A stretch of DNA of 64,000 nucleotides from Drosophila miranda (GCF_003369915.1 NC_046674.1:22013657-22077656); one strand, 5' to 3'; positions 1 through 10,705 are shown, counted from the stretch's first letter. Made by a program: numbers and translations. The notes: generated by a model not told the origin, from the sequence alone.

Positions 1-203
1 CAGCCGTCTTCTTTATCTCCCAAATGCGAGGAGTGTCTCGACGTCTTCCAGATATATTCAACACTGGAGCTTGGGATGGCTCAATTTTGTCGATGGTGGT
101 ACTACTGGCACTATTGTTTGTTTCGAATTCCATTGCTTTTGGTTTGATGCTCTCTACAATATATGCTATCGTTACGAATATCTATGCAACAACTAGGCAT
201 TAA
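1..203 (+). CDS. 3' end of an unidentified membrane-protein gene (partial)
   Basis: The reading frame is open from base 3 and ends with TAA at 201-203, giving the last 66 codons of a protein whose start lies left of the window. The visible tail has a basic stretch (SQMRGVSRRLPDIFNTGAWD) followed by a long hydrophobic segment with the core ILSMVVLLALLFVSNSIAF and a second hydrophobic stretch. It therefore looks like the last one or two membrane spans of an integral membrane protein with a short basic C-terminus (ATTRH). An AATAAA lies about 180 bases after the stop, as expected for a real 3' end. I do not recognise the family. The alternative is a long chance ORF, but the membrane-like composition and downstream poly(A) signal argue for a gene. 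Confidence 0.55.
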   Translation, partial: AVFFISQMRGVSRRLPDIFNTGAWDGSILSMVVLLALLFVSNSIAFGLMLSTIYAIVTNIYATTRH

Positions 204-384
204 GCACTGACGGCCTTTTAACTGGACGGATTGTTCAGTGGGAGCTCGAAAGCAACAAAATTATTTCGCAAACAAAAGCTCGCACCAAAACAAAAGCTTT
301 TAATGTTAGTGACGGGAATGGTGCTACTATGAAAATTATTGTCTTTGTACATTTGTATTTGACATCGATAGCTAGGATGTTGGT

Positions 385-390
385 AAATAA
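385..390 (+). terminator. Poly(A) signal of the left-edge gene
   Basis: AATAAA is followed within about 30 bases by a T/GT-rich stretch. It gives the left-edge gene a 3'UTR of about 200 bases. Confidence 0.5.
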
Positions 391-410
391 ATGTCGAGAA
401 CATCATTTTT

Positions 411-1108
411 AACAGTGTTTTTTTCCATTTTAATTTAGATTTTGTTTCTTATGATCTTTGTGTGGATGTGTGTGTAGTTAATAAAAAGTATTGATCGTTA
501 GTAATCATATGTTTTCAGCAATGAAATAAATTTATCATTAGGCATAGACATAACTAAAAACAATAATAAAAACAAACAATAATACAATTATCACTTCCGC
601 ATCGCAGCAACATTCGCTCTCTGTGGCATTCGCGTTAGGCTTAAACGGTCACCTGATGGACATATTTTTACGTCTATCGGTTGAAATTGCTACTACGGCT
701 GAAAAAATCCATCGAGCTTATCGATGGTTGAAAATTTAGCCGAACATTGAAAGTTTCTGCAGACCATCACCATCATTGCGCGAAAAAATTGAACCGCCGA
801 TATGATGGCCGAAACTCCAGTCCCAGCCTCAAACTGAACTCTCAAAGAACTTCTGAATAAAATTTAAAACCGAAGAAAAATTTGATAAACGTTGCAGCAT
901 TTTTCTTATAAGACAGTGACGTCGGGGGAGAATTTCCCGTGGGCTGTATCCTTTGTTTTATCAGGTTCTTTTTTGTTTGCCAAAGACCTTAAACCAAATC
1001 ATCATTGCCGATAGTAAGAACGAACGAGATTCATTAATTTCTGATATAAGCTTTATATTTTGCATTTTTTTTTTTAAATTCATTTCATTGGTTCCATTCA
1101 TCCTGCAT
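411..1108. other. Intergenic spacer, left edge to cuticle gene pair
   Basis: No ORF is convincing here. At 709-727 there is a short perfect inverted repeat (CCATCGA / TCGATGG around GCTTA) whose right arm contains TATCGAT, close to the DREF element TATCGATA. This could belong to a housekeeping promoter, but no initiator or transcript start could be assigned. The rest is AT-rich and unremarkable. Confidence 0.4.
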
Positions 1109-1408
1109 TCACTTCCTCAGCAGAACAGGAGCTGCGCTGAAGGCAGCAGTATAGGGAGATGCCACATAAGGGGAAGCGACATACGGAGAGGCGACGTAAG
1201 GAGATGCCAGGTATGGGGATGCCACATAAGGAGATGCTGCTGCCACGTAGGGTGCCGCAAAGTTTCCGTGATATTCCCGGCTGTAGACAGCAGCTGCTGG
1301 GCCAGCAGCCACCAGAGGCGCAGAGTAGGCGAAAGGAGCCACAATTCCGGGCTTGGCCGAGACGCAGGCAATCAGAGCGACGAAGGCGAGGGCGAAGAAC
1401 TTGAACAT
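1109..1408 (-). CDS. Secreted Ala/Pro/Tyr-rich cuticle-type protein, 99 aa
   Basis: The protein starts with a typical signal peptide (MFKFFALAFVALIACVSA, cleavage predicted after Ala18), then KPGIVAP. It continues into low-complexity sequence dominated by repeats of the pentamer SPYVA and ends in PVLLRK. It is intronless. The composition is that of the short low-complexity insect cuticle proteins, presumed extracellular structural components. A TATA box and initiator lie in the expected positions upstream on the minus strand, and the ATG follows 41 bases after the predicted start site. Its divergent neighbour at 1864-2172 encodes a close paralogue (same MFKF start, KPGIVAP motif and SPYVA repeats). 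The two are a tandem-inverted duplicate pair probably sharing enhancers in the 360-base gap. I do not assign a gene name. The ORFs in other frames over this locus are shadows. Confidence 0.88.
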   Translation of the reverse strand: MFKFFALAFVALIACVSAKPGIVAPFAYSAPLVAAGPAAAVYSREYHGNFAAPYVAAASPYVASPYLASPYVASPYVASPYVASPYTAAFSAAPVLLRK

Positions 1409-1440
1409 CTTGAATGGATTGTTGTACGGTCGAGTGTTTC

Positions 1441-1483
1441 AAACTGAACTGATGACAATTGCTGAATGAACGACGTGTTTTAT
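1441..1483 (-). promoter_or_regulatory. Core promoter of minus-strand cuticle gene (TATA + initiator)
   Basis: Read on the minus strand, TATAAAA begins at 1483 and TCAGTT begins at 1451, putting the predicted start (A of TCAGTT) at 1449. This is about 34 bases after the TATA box and 41 bases before the ATG. A second TCAGTT immediately follows (1446-1441) and could be an alternative start. Confidence 0.7.
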
Positions 1484-1771
1484 AGCCACCAATCCCACAG
1501 CAGGTCTGCCTGCAGGGCAACCTTCGACCGTTCGAAAAACCAAAGGCTGGTAGTTGGTATTAATTTTTGGCCTGCTTAATGCTGCTTAGTTAAAAGAGAC
1601 TTCCCCACAGCACACGACGCTTGTGTCGCTTGTGCCGAACCACTACGGGGCTACTACATACGTGACTGGCGTGCCCAAAGAGGGGCCTCAGAATTCGGTT
1701 GTTGGGCTGGCGCGAGACCTTGCAAGGCCATTTGGCAGGCACTCAACCTCCACTGTGTGTGGGGAAATAGC

Positions 1772-1810
1772 TATATAAGCTACGGCCCACCGCCTGTTTG
1801 GGCATCAGTT
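1772..1810 (+). promoter_or_regulatory. Core promoter of plus-strand cuticle gene (TATA + initiator)
   Basis: TATATAAG at 1772-1779 and TCAGTT at 1805-1810 are spaced as in a canonical Drosophila TATA/Inr promoter, with predicted +1 near 1807. The ATG lies 57 bases downstream. Both genes of the divergent pair use the same promoter architecture. Confidence 0.75.
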
Positions 1811-1863
1811 GCATTTGTTCCATTCAACAAGTAAAACAATAAAAAAAAACCAATCCTCCCAAG

Positions 1864-2172
1864 ATGTTCAAGTTCGTCGCCGCCGTTGTCCTCGCTATGA
1901 TTGCCTGCGTTGCCGCCAAGCCCGGAATCGTGGCTCCCCTAGCCTACTCCGCCCCCTACGTTGCTGCCTCTCCCTACGTGGCGGCGTCTCCCTATGTGGC
2001 GTCTCCGTATGTGGCATCTCCCTACGTTGCCTCCCCGTACACTGCCGCCTACGCTTCTCCGTACACCGCTGCCTACACCGCTGCTGCCTACGCCTCCCCC
2101 TACGCAGCCGCCTACACAGCCCCTTATGCCGCTGCTGCCGCCTACACAGCCCCCCTGCTGCTGAAGAAGTAG
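1864..2172 (+). CDS. Secreted Ala/Pro/Tyr-rich cuticle-type protein, 102 aa
   Basis: A signal peptide (MFKFVAAVVLAMIACVAA) precedes KPGIVAP and about 80 residues of SPYVA, SPYTAAYA and APYAAAA-type repeats, ending PLLLKK. No catalytic or binding motif is present, and a structural cuticle role is inferred from composition. The gene is intronless, has a TATA/Inr promoter 55-90 bases upstream and an AATAAA about 80 bases after the stop. It is the divergent paralogue of the minus-strand gene at 1109-1408. The repeat block has expanded differently: this copy lacks the AVYSREYHGNF segment seen in the neighbour and has more APYA units, consistent with slippage in the nearly perfect 15-base repeats. 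Confidence 0.9.
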   Translation: MFKFVAAVVLAMIACVAAKPGIVAPLAYSAPYVAASPYVAASPYVASPYVASPYVASPYTAAYASPYTAAYTAAAYASPYAAAYTAPYAAAAAYTAPLLLKK

Positions 2173-2252
2173 AGATCACACCGGAAGTGCCACCCGCCCA
2201 CCTGTAACCTGAACGGAAGTCGCATGAATCCTATCCTGCAATGAATCACTGA

Positions 2253-2258
2253 AATAAA
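2253..2258 (+). terminator. Poly(A) signal of plus-strand cuticle gene
   Basis: AATAAA lies 81 bases after the stop codon, with a T-rich stretch (TATCTGTCTTTC) about 25 bases further on. Confidence 0.65.
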
Positions 2259-4775
2259 CTCTATCAAACGAACAGTAAATATCTGTCTTTCATTCGTGGG
2301 GAACTACTGATGTAAATACTACGGAACTATTGTTTCAATGGATATGTGATGGTATACCGTCTCAAGACAGCTGTTCTCTTAAAGAGCTACGTTGTAGATC
2401 CCAAAAAACAAGTAAACCAATAATATATCAGTTGCTGGCGCGATGCACGCGATAGTGGATGCAGTATCGATCTGGCAACAACCAAACGGGGAAGGCCGCC
2501 GGAGGGCGTGCGGTTCAAAAAGAGGACGCTGATTTAAAGTGGGAATATCACCGAAGCGGCTCAGAAGGTATCATAAAATAGGCTCTCAGAAGAAATAAAC
2601 AACTCGTAATCTCTGTTGGGAGCTGGGATCATCGGTTTTCAATTAACTTTCAACAGGGTTCCCACGCTTTTCGGATGAGGCGTCCAGCCACCGGCGCGTC
2701 ATCATGCCAGCCAGCCAGCCCCAGCAACGTTCTGCATGTGTTGATATAACCAATCCAATCCAATTATCTAATCCAGAAAGTTCGTTCACGACGTGTTCGG
2801 TGTATGATCTGGCACATCTTTATACAGTATGGTTAGTGGTTAAACATTCAAATAGTTATACACGTCTATCGGTAATTGCGCACCTCTAGAGCCTGCTATC
2901 CGTAAGATGTGCCATCTCTAGCACCTGTCGGTTATATTTCAAATGGGAGTGATGGCGTTGCCACATCAATGAAATATACTTTGGAGGTAAAAATTTGATT
3001 TGTATGCACTTTTGTGGTACCTAAAAATTACAGAATTTATTAAAAACTCAACATAAGTTGAATCCCCCTTGAGGGAAGTCCTCAAATTAGTGCCTCACCT
3101 GCATCTGCTGCATCTGTGGTGTGATTGCACTCGCCCTAAGCAATCCTCGTAAAGACCCCAGCATGTGTGCCACCCAACTGGTCAAGTGTCTTGTGGACTA
3201 TAGAGCGAACGGACGCGATCGGTAATCGAATTAGGTAAACAAACACTCCATAAGGCGGGCGTACGTTGATAATGTGTGCATAAGCAAATAGGAGACGGAC
3301 AAGACGGACGAGACGGCAGGAACGACGGCCAGCGATTGCGCCGGTGGTGATGACGGGGCCGAAACCGAACCGAAACCAAATGAAATTTTCGTTTAGGTGG
3401 TCGCCAACGGCTGTGAGCCATCTGCTTGTGTGAATGCTTGATTGTTGAAGTGCCACTCGATGGGGCGAGGGCGCACGCTACTCTCCAGCGTCTCCGGGCT
3501 CGCGTCTTATTTACTTAGTAAATTATTCCTGTTCGATTGTTTGCGTTTGCTCTGGATCTCTGGCACAAAAGCCCTCGAACGTCATCGTCAGCCCCATCGT
3601 TGTCATTGTCGTTGTTGTTGTCGTTGTCGTCGTTGGTTCATTCATGATTCGCCTTTCACAAATTTGATTTGTACTACAATATATACGGATCGATGTGTGC
3701 CATAATACTGCACATTGCATCCGAACATATGTACATTCATATGTACCAGCAAATATTCGTAGTATTCAGCAGTTCTGATCAGCTTAGTGAGACATCTCAT
3801 TATCGACGGTTCTCTCAAGACGATGCATTCTCCACTTATACGTACATGCATCCCGTTTCACTTGCAGATTTATTTCCATCTTCTGATGGTTCTGCTTCTG
3901 CTGCTGGTCCAGGAATCGGGCAGGTAATTGCTTTTTAAATCGGCATTCAGTCCGGTCGCCCGTCTGCCGTCTTCCGTCTTCCGTCTCCCATCCACTAGCC
4001 ACTCCGCCGGGAGCCACTCAATTCGTAAGCTTTGATGCGATTTGGCTTCTGTGCAGCCTCCTCGACTGTGTGTTCTGTGTGGCTCGTTGATCTGATCACG
4101 CCATGTGTAGTTTAGTTGCAGTTTCGATTCACATCGGATTGCTTTGCCCAGGCAGCGCATCAATCATCCATCACGCACCCAAGACAACGACCTATCTTTG
4201 CAAAACTTGTATACCTGTACATATATACGACCTGTACATACATATGTACATGTACATATTTTCATTTATCAAAGCTAAAGTCGTGATGTCTGTGTACATA
4301 GAGAGACGGACTTGAAGATGTAAGGGTTTTTATTCAGATATACATACGTACCTCTACAGGTATTCCAAGTGAAACAGAGTACATTCTTCCACTGAAAATG
4401 CTGGGTAAATATTGAAAATTGGAAAACTTTTCTTTAAGCTTTCGCCAAGCTGGAAATTCGTATAATCAATGAATATACATATATTTTAATTTAACTCTTT
4501 TTACGCAATATCAATTTTTGGTAAGATAACATATAACTGAATTTGTTCCATATAAATATATTAAACTAATTATATACGTTACATAAACAACCCCTTTTTC
4601 TTAATGTGACTTAAAAAATATCCCTCCATGTTGAATTGAACCACTACAAAAAAATATTTGAAAATACTATTCGGAAAACGCTAAAAATCAGAATCAAGAC
4701 TTTTTCGTTGACTTATACTTGTATTTGTATTTTTATATATGTTTGTTTTCCAAATAACTTTTCTTGCATTTAATA
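2259..4775. other. Intergenic region, far upstream of toe
   Basis: No gene is supported. A perfect Su(H)-type site on the minus strand (CGTGGGAA, bases 2659-2666) is noted. The segment 3580-3660 has imperfect GTTGTC repeats. From about 4320 onward the sequence becomes strongly AT-rich with several TATATA and ACATATGTA tracts, ending at the minus-strand ORF pair. Confidence 0.4.
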
Positions 4776-5299
4776 TTATTTGCTGTTAAATAAATGTTCC
4801 AGAGGTGGCGGCCCTGGGGCTGTATAAAACTGGGGGTGTTGTAGAAAATCGTCAGAGTAATCCAGAAAAACATAGAAGCAAGTTGCAAGTGCCTTTAAAT
4901 GATTTTGGAAACTTAAAATTAGTTTGGTGTATAACAAGTTAATGTAAATATAGTAGGAGATCTTCTGGAACACAGTTAAAAATGGTATCGGGGTATAAAC
5001 TTCGTCGACCATCTTATCTACGGTTTGTTTTCGCACGCTAGAAATACTGAATAATTACTTAAAAAATTTGATTTATTAAAGGCAATACAGATTATATTAT
5101 CCGTAGATGTACCCACTTGGGCTGTCCAAACGTTGAATATTGCCAATTTAATTCCAAATTGACTGTACATATGTAAACACCGATCGATATGGGATTTAGA
5201 TGTTAGCAGATGGAGAACTACATCTTTGACTCTGTTCAACAGCTCAAGAGATTTAGAAAATGGTTCCAATGGCTCGTAAGTGTCTAACGCCCAATGCAT
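4776..5299 (-). pseudogene. Frameshifted minus-strand ORF pair, possible decayed gene copy
   Basis: Two adjacent minus-strand frames read like one globular protein broken by a frameshift. The upstream frame runs from ATG at 5299 (MHWALDTYEPLEPFSKSLEL...) and stops at 5018. The downstream frame is open from about 5050 (...VDKMVDEVYTPIPFLTVFQ...) and ends at TAA 4776-4778 after PPPLEHLFNSK. Amino-acid composition is ordinary, with mixed hydrophobic helices and no simple repeats, unlike the spurious ORFs elsewhere in the window. The two frames overlap by about 30 bases, so splicing does not obviously join them; a one-base loss or two-base gain would. There is no clear poly(A) signal after the stop. 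I do not recognise the family. Possibilities are a decayed retrocopy, a real small gene with an error in the sequence, or chance. Confidence 0.35.
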
Positions 5300-6229
5300 G
5301 AATGCAGCTAATTAGGGGAACTGAAGCTGAAGCTGAAGTACGCGGCTGCCTCCCTTCTTCCCAACGTACTGCACCGCACCGTACCCCGCTCCCTTCGCTA
5401 CTCTGTGATGTGTCGGCGTCGGCAACGAGTCGGTAATCGTTTGATTTGTGAGCGAGCACTACACCCATTGGCAGGGTAGAGTTGTCCCGCTCGCACGCTA
5501 GCGACGGACGGCCTCAACGGCCGCCATTATGAAAGTCCAGTGCGGAAAACCGGTCGGCGCTGCGCTGGATATTCCACTCAAACTTTGAGTGAGATGGAAA
5601 ACTGGCTGCCAGGGGAACACAGCCAGGTGAAATTCGAGCCGAGAGAAAACGAAACGATCCGAGTCTAGCGGCCAAAGCGAGACTACCGAACCGACAGTTT
5701 GCTCTCGGCCGCGCACAACGAAACAACAAAAAATTTGGGTTCAGTAAAAGTTCCGTTTGGACATACCTACACAAGCTTTAAGGCCAAGATTTCTAACTGT
5801 TTCATGGACAGTCGGATGTGCAGTGAAATAATGTTCCGTGCGGGGTTCCGTCTTCAGAGTCAGTGAGACGACGTTTTTTTTTTTGTTGTTTTTTTCCTTA
5901 AATTAAATTGTATATTTATATTGGAAATCGGTTGTACTTAATAGTGAGACGACGAAAAGGAAGTGAGTAGCAGGAGAGAGAGCCCACTGCATTGGCACTT
6001 CCGCTTGGCACTTTCCGTTACTCCCATTATCCGTGGGATTCATATCCATATCCAAATCCAACTCCATCCAGTCCCATAATCGATATCCGCGTCCTCTTCT
6101 ATGTTTTTGATTGTGACTACATTGTGACTGTGTTGTGATACGTGATTCGCGGAACAGAACGGAACGAAACGGAACTACAATAAATATAAAACCAAATAAA
6201 AACCTAAGCGAATAGACCGATTCTTAGAA
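5300..6229 (+). other. toe upstream region and probable 5' leader
   Basis: No coding sequence is seen. A GCCGCCATTAT match to the Pho/YY1-type core (GCCAT) lies near 5520-5530. An initiator-like TCAGTG is at 5860-5865, but without a TATA box or a clear downstream element, so the transcription start of toe is not assigned. A GA-rich tract (GGAGAGAGAG) is near 5970. The sequence just before the predicted start codon is AGAA, an acceptable Drosophila initiation context. Confidence 0.35.
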
Positions 6230-9200
6230 ATGTTGATAGAGCCGACATTGAACCGTGACCTTGGCTCGCTTACTGTTGCAAATTCTGGCCTCTCAGCCGC
6301 GCACTGGAAAATGGAGCCCCATCCCCAACGAATGACATCGCTGGCCCCGCATGCCTCCAGTGGTAAGTGTTGTCCGACGATTAGCCGACGGCTAATCCAG
6401 ATGCGTATCTCACGTACTGGTTTCCAAATTTGGCTCGAAATTAGTTTCACTATTGATCCTCTCTCTCTCTCTCCTGTGGATGATCTCTGTTCGAGAAAAT
6501 AACTCGTTTCATTTGATTTGCGGCACAATTGATGGCGAGCATATATGTACATGTACAATGTATGTACTGGCGATACATATTGTATCTTGAAAATATTTAC
6601 TCGGAAAACAAGCAGAGTGAAACGCGCATTTAAGCGCTAATTGACAATTATACATATTATGGGGGATAGGCCGGCCTGGGGACTGACGGACGGAGTGCCG
6701 CTCAAGCCGAAAGGTACGATACGTATTGTGACTGCTCTACGGGTATGTGTATGCCAGTCAATATTTATATACTTAGTGTTCTGTCGAATTAGCGTAATTC
6801 ACAGACTTTGAAGCAGCTGTGTACATGCCAAATTTTTAATTTCCCCTTTGTCTTGGCCGCAAATTGTACGCGCGAGGCACATTTCAATTAAATTGATAAA
6901 TCCGCCCTGCCCTGCGATTGCGTGGGATGTCGACTCCATTTTGGCATTAGTTCGATGGAGAATCGCCATCGCCATCGCCATCGCCATTGGCTTGGCACTG
7001 GCACTGGCACTGCCATCCGTCCGTCAGTCAGTCACCATCCATCGGCTTCAGTTCAGTTCAGATCAGTCAACACAATTAACGGCTAATTTATCATAATTAA
7101 CCATTGTGGTCGGGAGACAGCACAGCGGCCACAACAACCAACAACAGCCCCGGAATAATGATGACAATGGCCAATTATCACTCGATTCCATTCGTTCAAT
7201 TGCAGTAGCGGCAGCAGCAGCGGCGGCGGCGGCAGCGGCAGCGGCAGCAGCAGCAGCAGCGACGACCACGTCGCCTCCATCTGTGCAAATACCGCCGGGC
7301 TTTGGCGCTGGCGGGGGCACAGCCGGCAGCAGTGGCGGTCCAACGGCTGGGCCGGGTAGCACGCTTGGTACATTGATGTCGCAACACCGCCTCCTGGAGT
7401 TCTCCCGCTTTGGTGGCCTGCGTGGCTACGACATCGCCCAGCACATGCTGACGCAGCAGGGCGCAGTCTCCAAGCTGTTGGGTAAGTAATACTGGGAGAT
7501 CCTCTGACACTACTCACTAAACGTCCTCTACGAGCCCCTTTCAATCGGATAACTAATAGGCACTTTGTTTTCGATTTGTTTGCTAATTTTGATGATAAAC
7601 ATGTTATTATCCTTGTCCCTATCCAATGTCCCTACCAGCCCTGCACTGCCCTACCATTCCGAGTCGAGTCCCCTACCGCGAGACTCGAGAGTCGAGAGCG
7701 CGCCGTGTGTGTGTAATTTAGCCACTTAAAATTGCATAAACCCTGGCTGGTGGTGGCTAAAGACCGCAGGCTCATTAATCAAAATGCGGCGTATTTCTGG
7801 TTTTGGGTACGGGCTCGACTCGACTCGGCTCGGGGCTCGGGGTACGTGCGTGCTGCTGGAGAGTAACAGTATGTACGTAGAAATGTTCTCCCCTCACTTG
7901 TTCCGCAATTGTTAATGTCGATGGCGATGGTTGATAAAGCTATTAAACCGAGGGATAAGCCAGGGGCCCGGGCATCACTCAGGACACATAAGTCATCAGA
8001 TCCGCGCTTGCAATCCATAAATCCATTGTCTCATGCGTTTTTCTGCTCGTGTTCGCTTTTCCAGGCTCCCTGCGACCACCGGGCCTAATTGGTGGCTCAA
8101 AGCCGAAGGTAGCCACGCCAACGGTCGTCTCCAAAATCGAGCAATACAAGCGGGAGAACCCCACGATCTTCGCCTGGGAGATACGCGAGCGCCTGATCTC
8201 CGAAGGTAAGTAGGAGCGAAGCGAAGATAATTGGCGGCAAAGTCCCCCCGATAATCCGAGTGGAGCTGCTCTGATTGATCACTGATTGATCGGCGGCCGC
8301 TTTTGAGTCAACCCGCCTCTCACAATCTCCAATCTTCAATCTCGAATCTCTATCCCGACTTCCCGCTAATTGTGCCCTCCCGCCATGCAGGTGTCTGTAC
8401 GAATGCCACCGCCCCGTCGGTGAGCAGCATCAATCGCATCCTGCGAAACCGGGCCGCCGAGCGGGTGGCCACCGAGTTCGCTCGCACCGCCGCCTATGGC
8501 CTGTACCCGCCCCACCCGCATCCGTACGGCAGCTTCACCTGGCATCCGGCCGGCAATGTGGGAGGTGGACAATCGGTGCCCGGTCCGCCGCCGCCGTCGG
8601 CTCTCTGGTCTGTGGCGGCTCCCACATTGGCCAATCTGCCGCCCAGTGCCGGCAGCTCGGTCTCTGCACCGAACTGTGGTTCCCTGAGCTCTGCTCACCT
8701 GATGGCCAGCGCTGCCCCCCCGAACAGAGCCATTTCGCCGGGCTCGGGCAGCCACGATACTCTCGAGTCCGCGGACGAGAACCGCCACATCGACTCCGAC
8801 TATTTGGACGACGACGATGAGCCCAAGTTCCGACGCAATCGGACAACCTTCAGCCCCGAGCAGCTGGAGGAGCTGGAGAAGGAGTTCGACAAGAGCCACT
8901 ATCCGTGCGTGAGCACCCGCGAGAGGCTGTCGAGTCGCACGAGTCTGAGCGAGGCGCGAGTTCAGGTGAGTGGAGGGATTGCCCCCTGAGGGATACACCT
9001 TCTTGACTTTTGTTTCTCCTACATTGACAGGTCTGGTTCTCGAACCGCCGGGCCAAGTGGCGTCGCCATCAGCGCATGAACCTGCTCAAGCGGCAGCGGT
9101 CGAGTCCCGCGAATCCGCTGCACTCGCAGCAATCAAACGACGCTCCGGCCAGCTCTCCCACGCCCAGTAATCACAGCAGCGCCTCAGCATCGGCGGCTTC

Positions 9201-9408
9201 TGTGGGAGGAGCTCCTGCTCCGCCCCAACAGTCGCTTCCCCTCTGCTCAGAGCACTCTCCGCAGGCACCACCTCCATCCGTGATACTGCACCCACTGCAC
9301 GGGCCACCTGGGGGCCACCATCACCACCATCCACTGCACTTGCCGACGCATCCTGCGGCGCTGCAGCTGCTCAGCCACTACCATCAGCAGCAGCAGCAGC
9401 AGCAACAA

Positions 9409-9439
<31 letters not shown>

Positions 9440-9852
9440 TTTCTCCCACTGGAGTTGGAGGCTGCGGATCGGCCGCCAGCCACCTGTCGATGGGAGGAGA
9501 ACGCAGCGCCTTCCGGAGTCTGGTAAGCTCTCCTTCTGCGGCAGCCTTTCTGGGCCTTGCCCGGCAGTATGCGGTGGCAGCATCTCTGACGGTGGCCGAG
9601 GAGCAGCGCTCGCGGATGCACTACTCCACCGGGGTGGGTTCCGGGCCGGAGGGCAGTGGCCCTGGCAGTGGGAGTGGGACTGGGACGGGCGGCTCAACCA
9701 TGACCGTGGACAACTCATCGTCCGACTCGGATGAAGAGATCAACGTGCACGACGATTCCGATGCTGAAATCGAATCGCCGGCGGCAAAGGTGGCCCGCCT
9801 GTCATCCTCCGATGGGTCGGCGACGCTGCAGTTCCTAAAGCATGACCGTTAG
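6230..9852 (+). CDS. toe: Twin of eyegone: Pax-type transcription factor with RED half-domain and homeodomain, 648 aa
   Basis: Coding exons are 6230-6362, 7206-7481, 8065-8205, 8391-8965 and 9031-9852. All introns are GT-AG with phases 1,1,1,0, and the sum is 1947 bases. The exon 2 start uses TTCAATTGCAG; an earlier acceptor is excluded by an in-frame TAA at 7094. The protein has an N-terminal tail, 18 alanines (from 7208), a PAI remnant (about 103-135), the RED half of the paired domain (about 137-207, [32 protein letters not shown]), a low-complexity linker, and a paired-type homeodomain at 330-389 with Ser50 ([10 protein letters not shown]). C-terminal to this are a 19-residue Gln-rich tract and motifs [18 protein letters not shown] and DEEINVHDD shared with Eyg. 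It is a nuclear DNA-binding regulator; Drosophila Eyg/Toe act in eye and head growth. It is called toe rather than eyg from length, intron count and position 5' of a longer paralogue. Confidence 0.93.
7376..8461 (+). other. toe: toe: PAI remnant plus RED half of the paired domain (exons 2-4)
   Basis: Translated across the exon junctions, residues 102-207 run from [11 protein letters not shown] through [19 protein letters not shown] (aligning with the end of the Pax PAI subdomain) and [20 protein letters not shown] to [16 protein letters not shown] (the RED subdomain). The first helices of PAI are absent. This is the diagnostic architecture of the Eyg/Toe class, which is known to bind DNA through RED, like Pax6(5a). 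Confidence 0.92.
8828..9072 (+). other. toe: toe: paired-type homeodomain split by a phase-0 intron
   Basis: Sixty residues run from [20 protein letters not shown] to [10 protein letters not shown] and beyond. Residues 1-46 are in exon 4 and 47-60 in exon 5, the common homeodomain intron site between residues 46 and 47. Position 50 is serine, as in Pax homeodomains; Trp48, Phe49, Asn51 and Arg53 are intact. Confidence 0.95.
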
Positions 9853-10705
9853 CGGGACAAACCCGTGATCCGGCGGCAGAGTCTAATTGAAAACCTGAGT
9901 TGTGTGCGCGTTTGTGATTGACAGCGACGTAGGTATGTAACTACGTGGAATGGTGGGTCCCGCAGGGCGGTCGCAGGCGGATCCGTGCGTGTCGCGGACA
10001 GAAACATGAGACGCGACTACATTCGTAGACGAAACAAATCGAAAACCAAAGTTAAAATGCTGCTCACCTACTTGGCTGCGGTTCGGGGTCTTGCTTTTGC
10101 CCCGGTCCGGACACTAGGTTGCAACTGAAACAGCAGCAGCAGCAGCAGCAGCAGTAGCAGCAAGAGCAAGAGCAACAATAGTAGGCGGCATTTGTGTGTG
10201 GACACGCTTTAGATTAACTGAAATTGTAACTAATACTTACTGGTACATGCTCGTACGAGTATGTGCACGCTTGTCCCATATATCCATCATCTGCATAATA
10301 GATAGTTACGAATGCGAATCCGAGTCCGAATGCGAGTACGTACCTTCCAAGTATGTAGTACGTATAATTATTACGTGTACGAGTACGAGTACTAGTACGA
10401 GTATATTATTCATCGCCGGCCGTTGGCCGCTGGCTGCCGACTTACCTCATCACCATTTAAGGCTATAGAGTATGCAATATCTACACATATAGTATGAATG
10501 TATGTATGTAACTGTAGCCGTAACTCTAACTATAACTTAGTCCTAACCTAGGCTCTAAACTCCAACAATACAATGCATGCCCATTCGGAGCACACTATTT
10601 TTTTTTTAAACCTTTTTTTTTGAACTGATATCTATATTGTATGATAAGTGTGAGCAGTCTCTCCCAAAAATGGGGAGTATCAAATAAAAGTGCAAGAAAT
10701 ACAAG
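9853..10705 (+). terminator. toe: toe 3'UTR with poly(A) signal
   Basis: The first AATAAA after the toe stop is at 10683-10688, predicting a 3'UTR of about 850 bases. The UTR contains a CAG/AGC tract (about 10131-10163), an imperfect GTACGA repeat (about 10371-10404) and a T-rich stretch (10589-10621). Transcript ends cannot be proved from sequence alone. Confidence 0.5.
10131..10173 (+). repeat. CAG-type tract in toe 3'UTR
   Basis: A run of about nine AGC/CAG triplets is followed by AGAGCA units. It is non-coding here, but toe exon 5 carries a translated tract of the same unit. Confidence 0.85.

Noticed and set aside
7106-7205. Extending toe exon 2 leftward to use a start near 7106
   Set aside because: The frame there starts with GTG, is preceded by an in-frame TAA at 7094, and the acceptor at 7204-7205 (TTCAATTGCAG) gives the phase-1 junction that matches eyg exactly.
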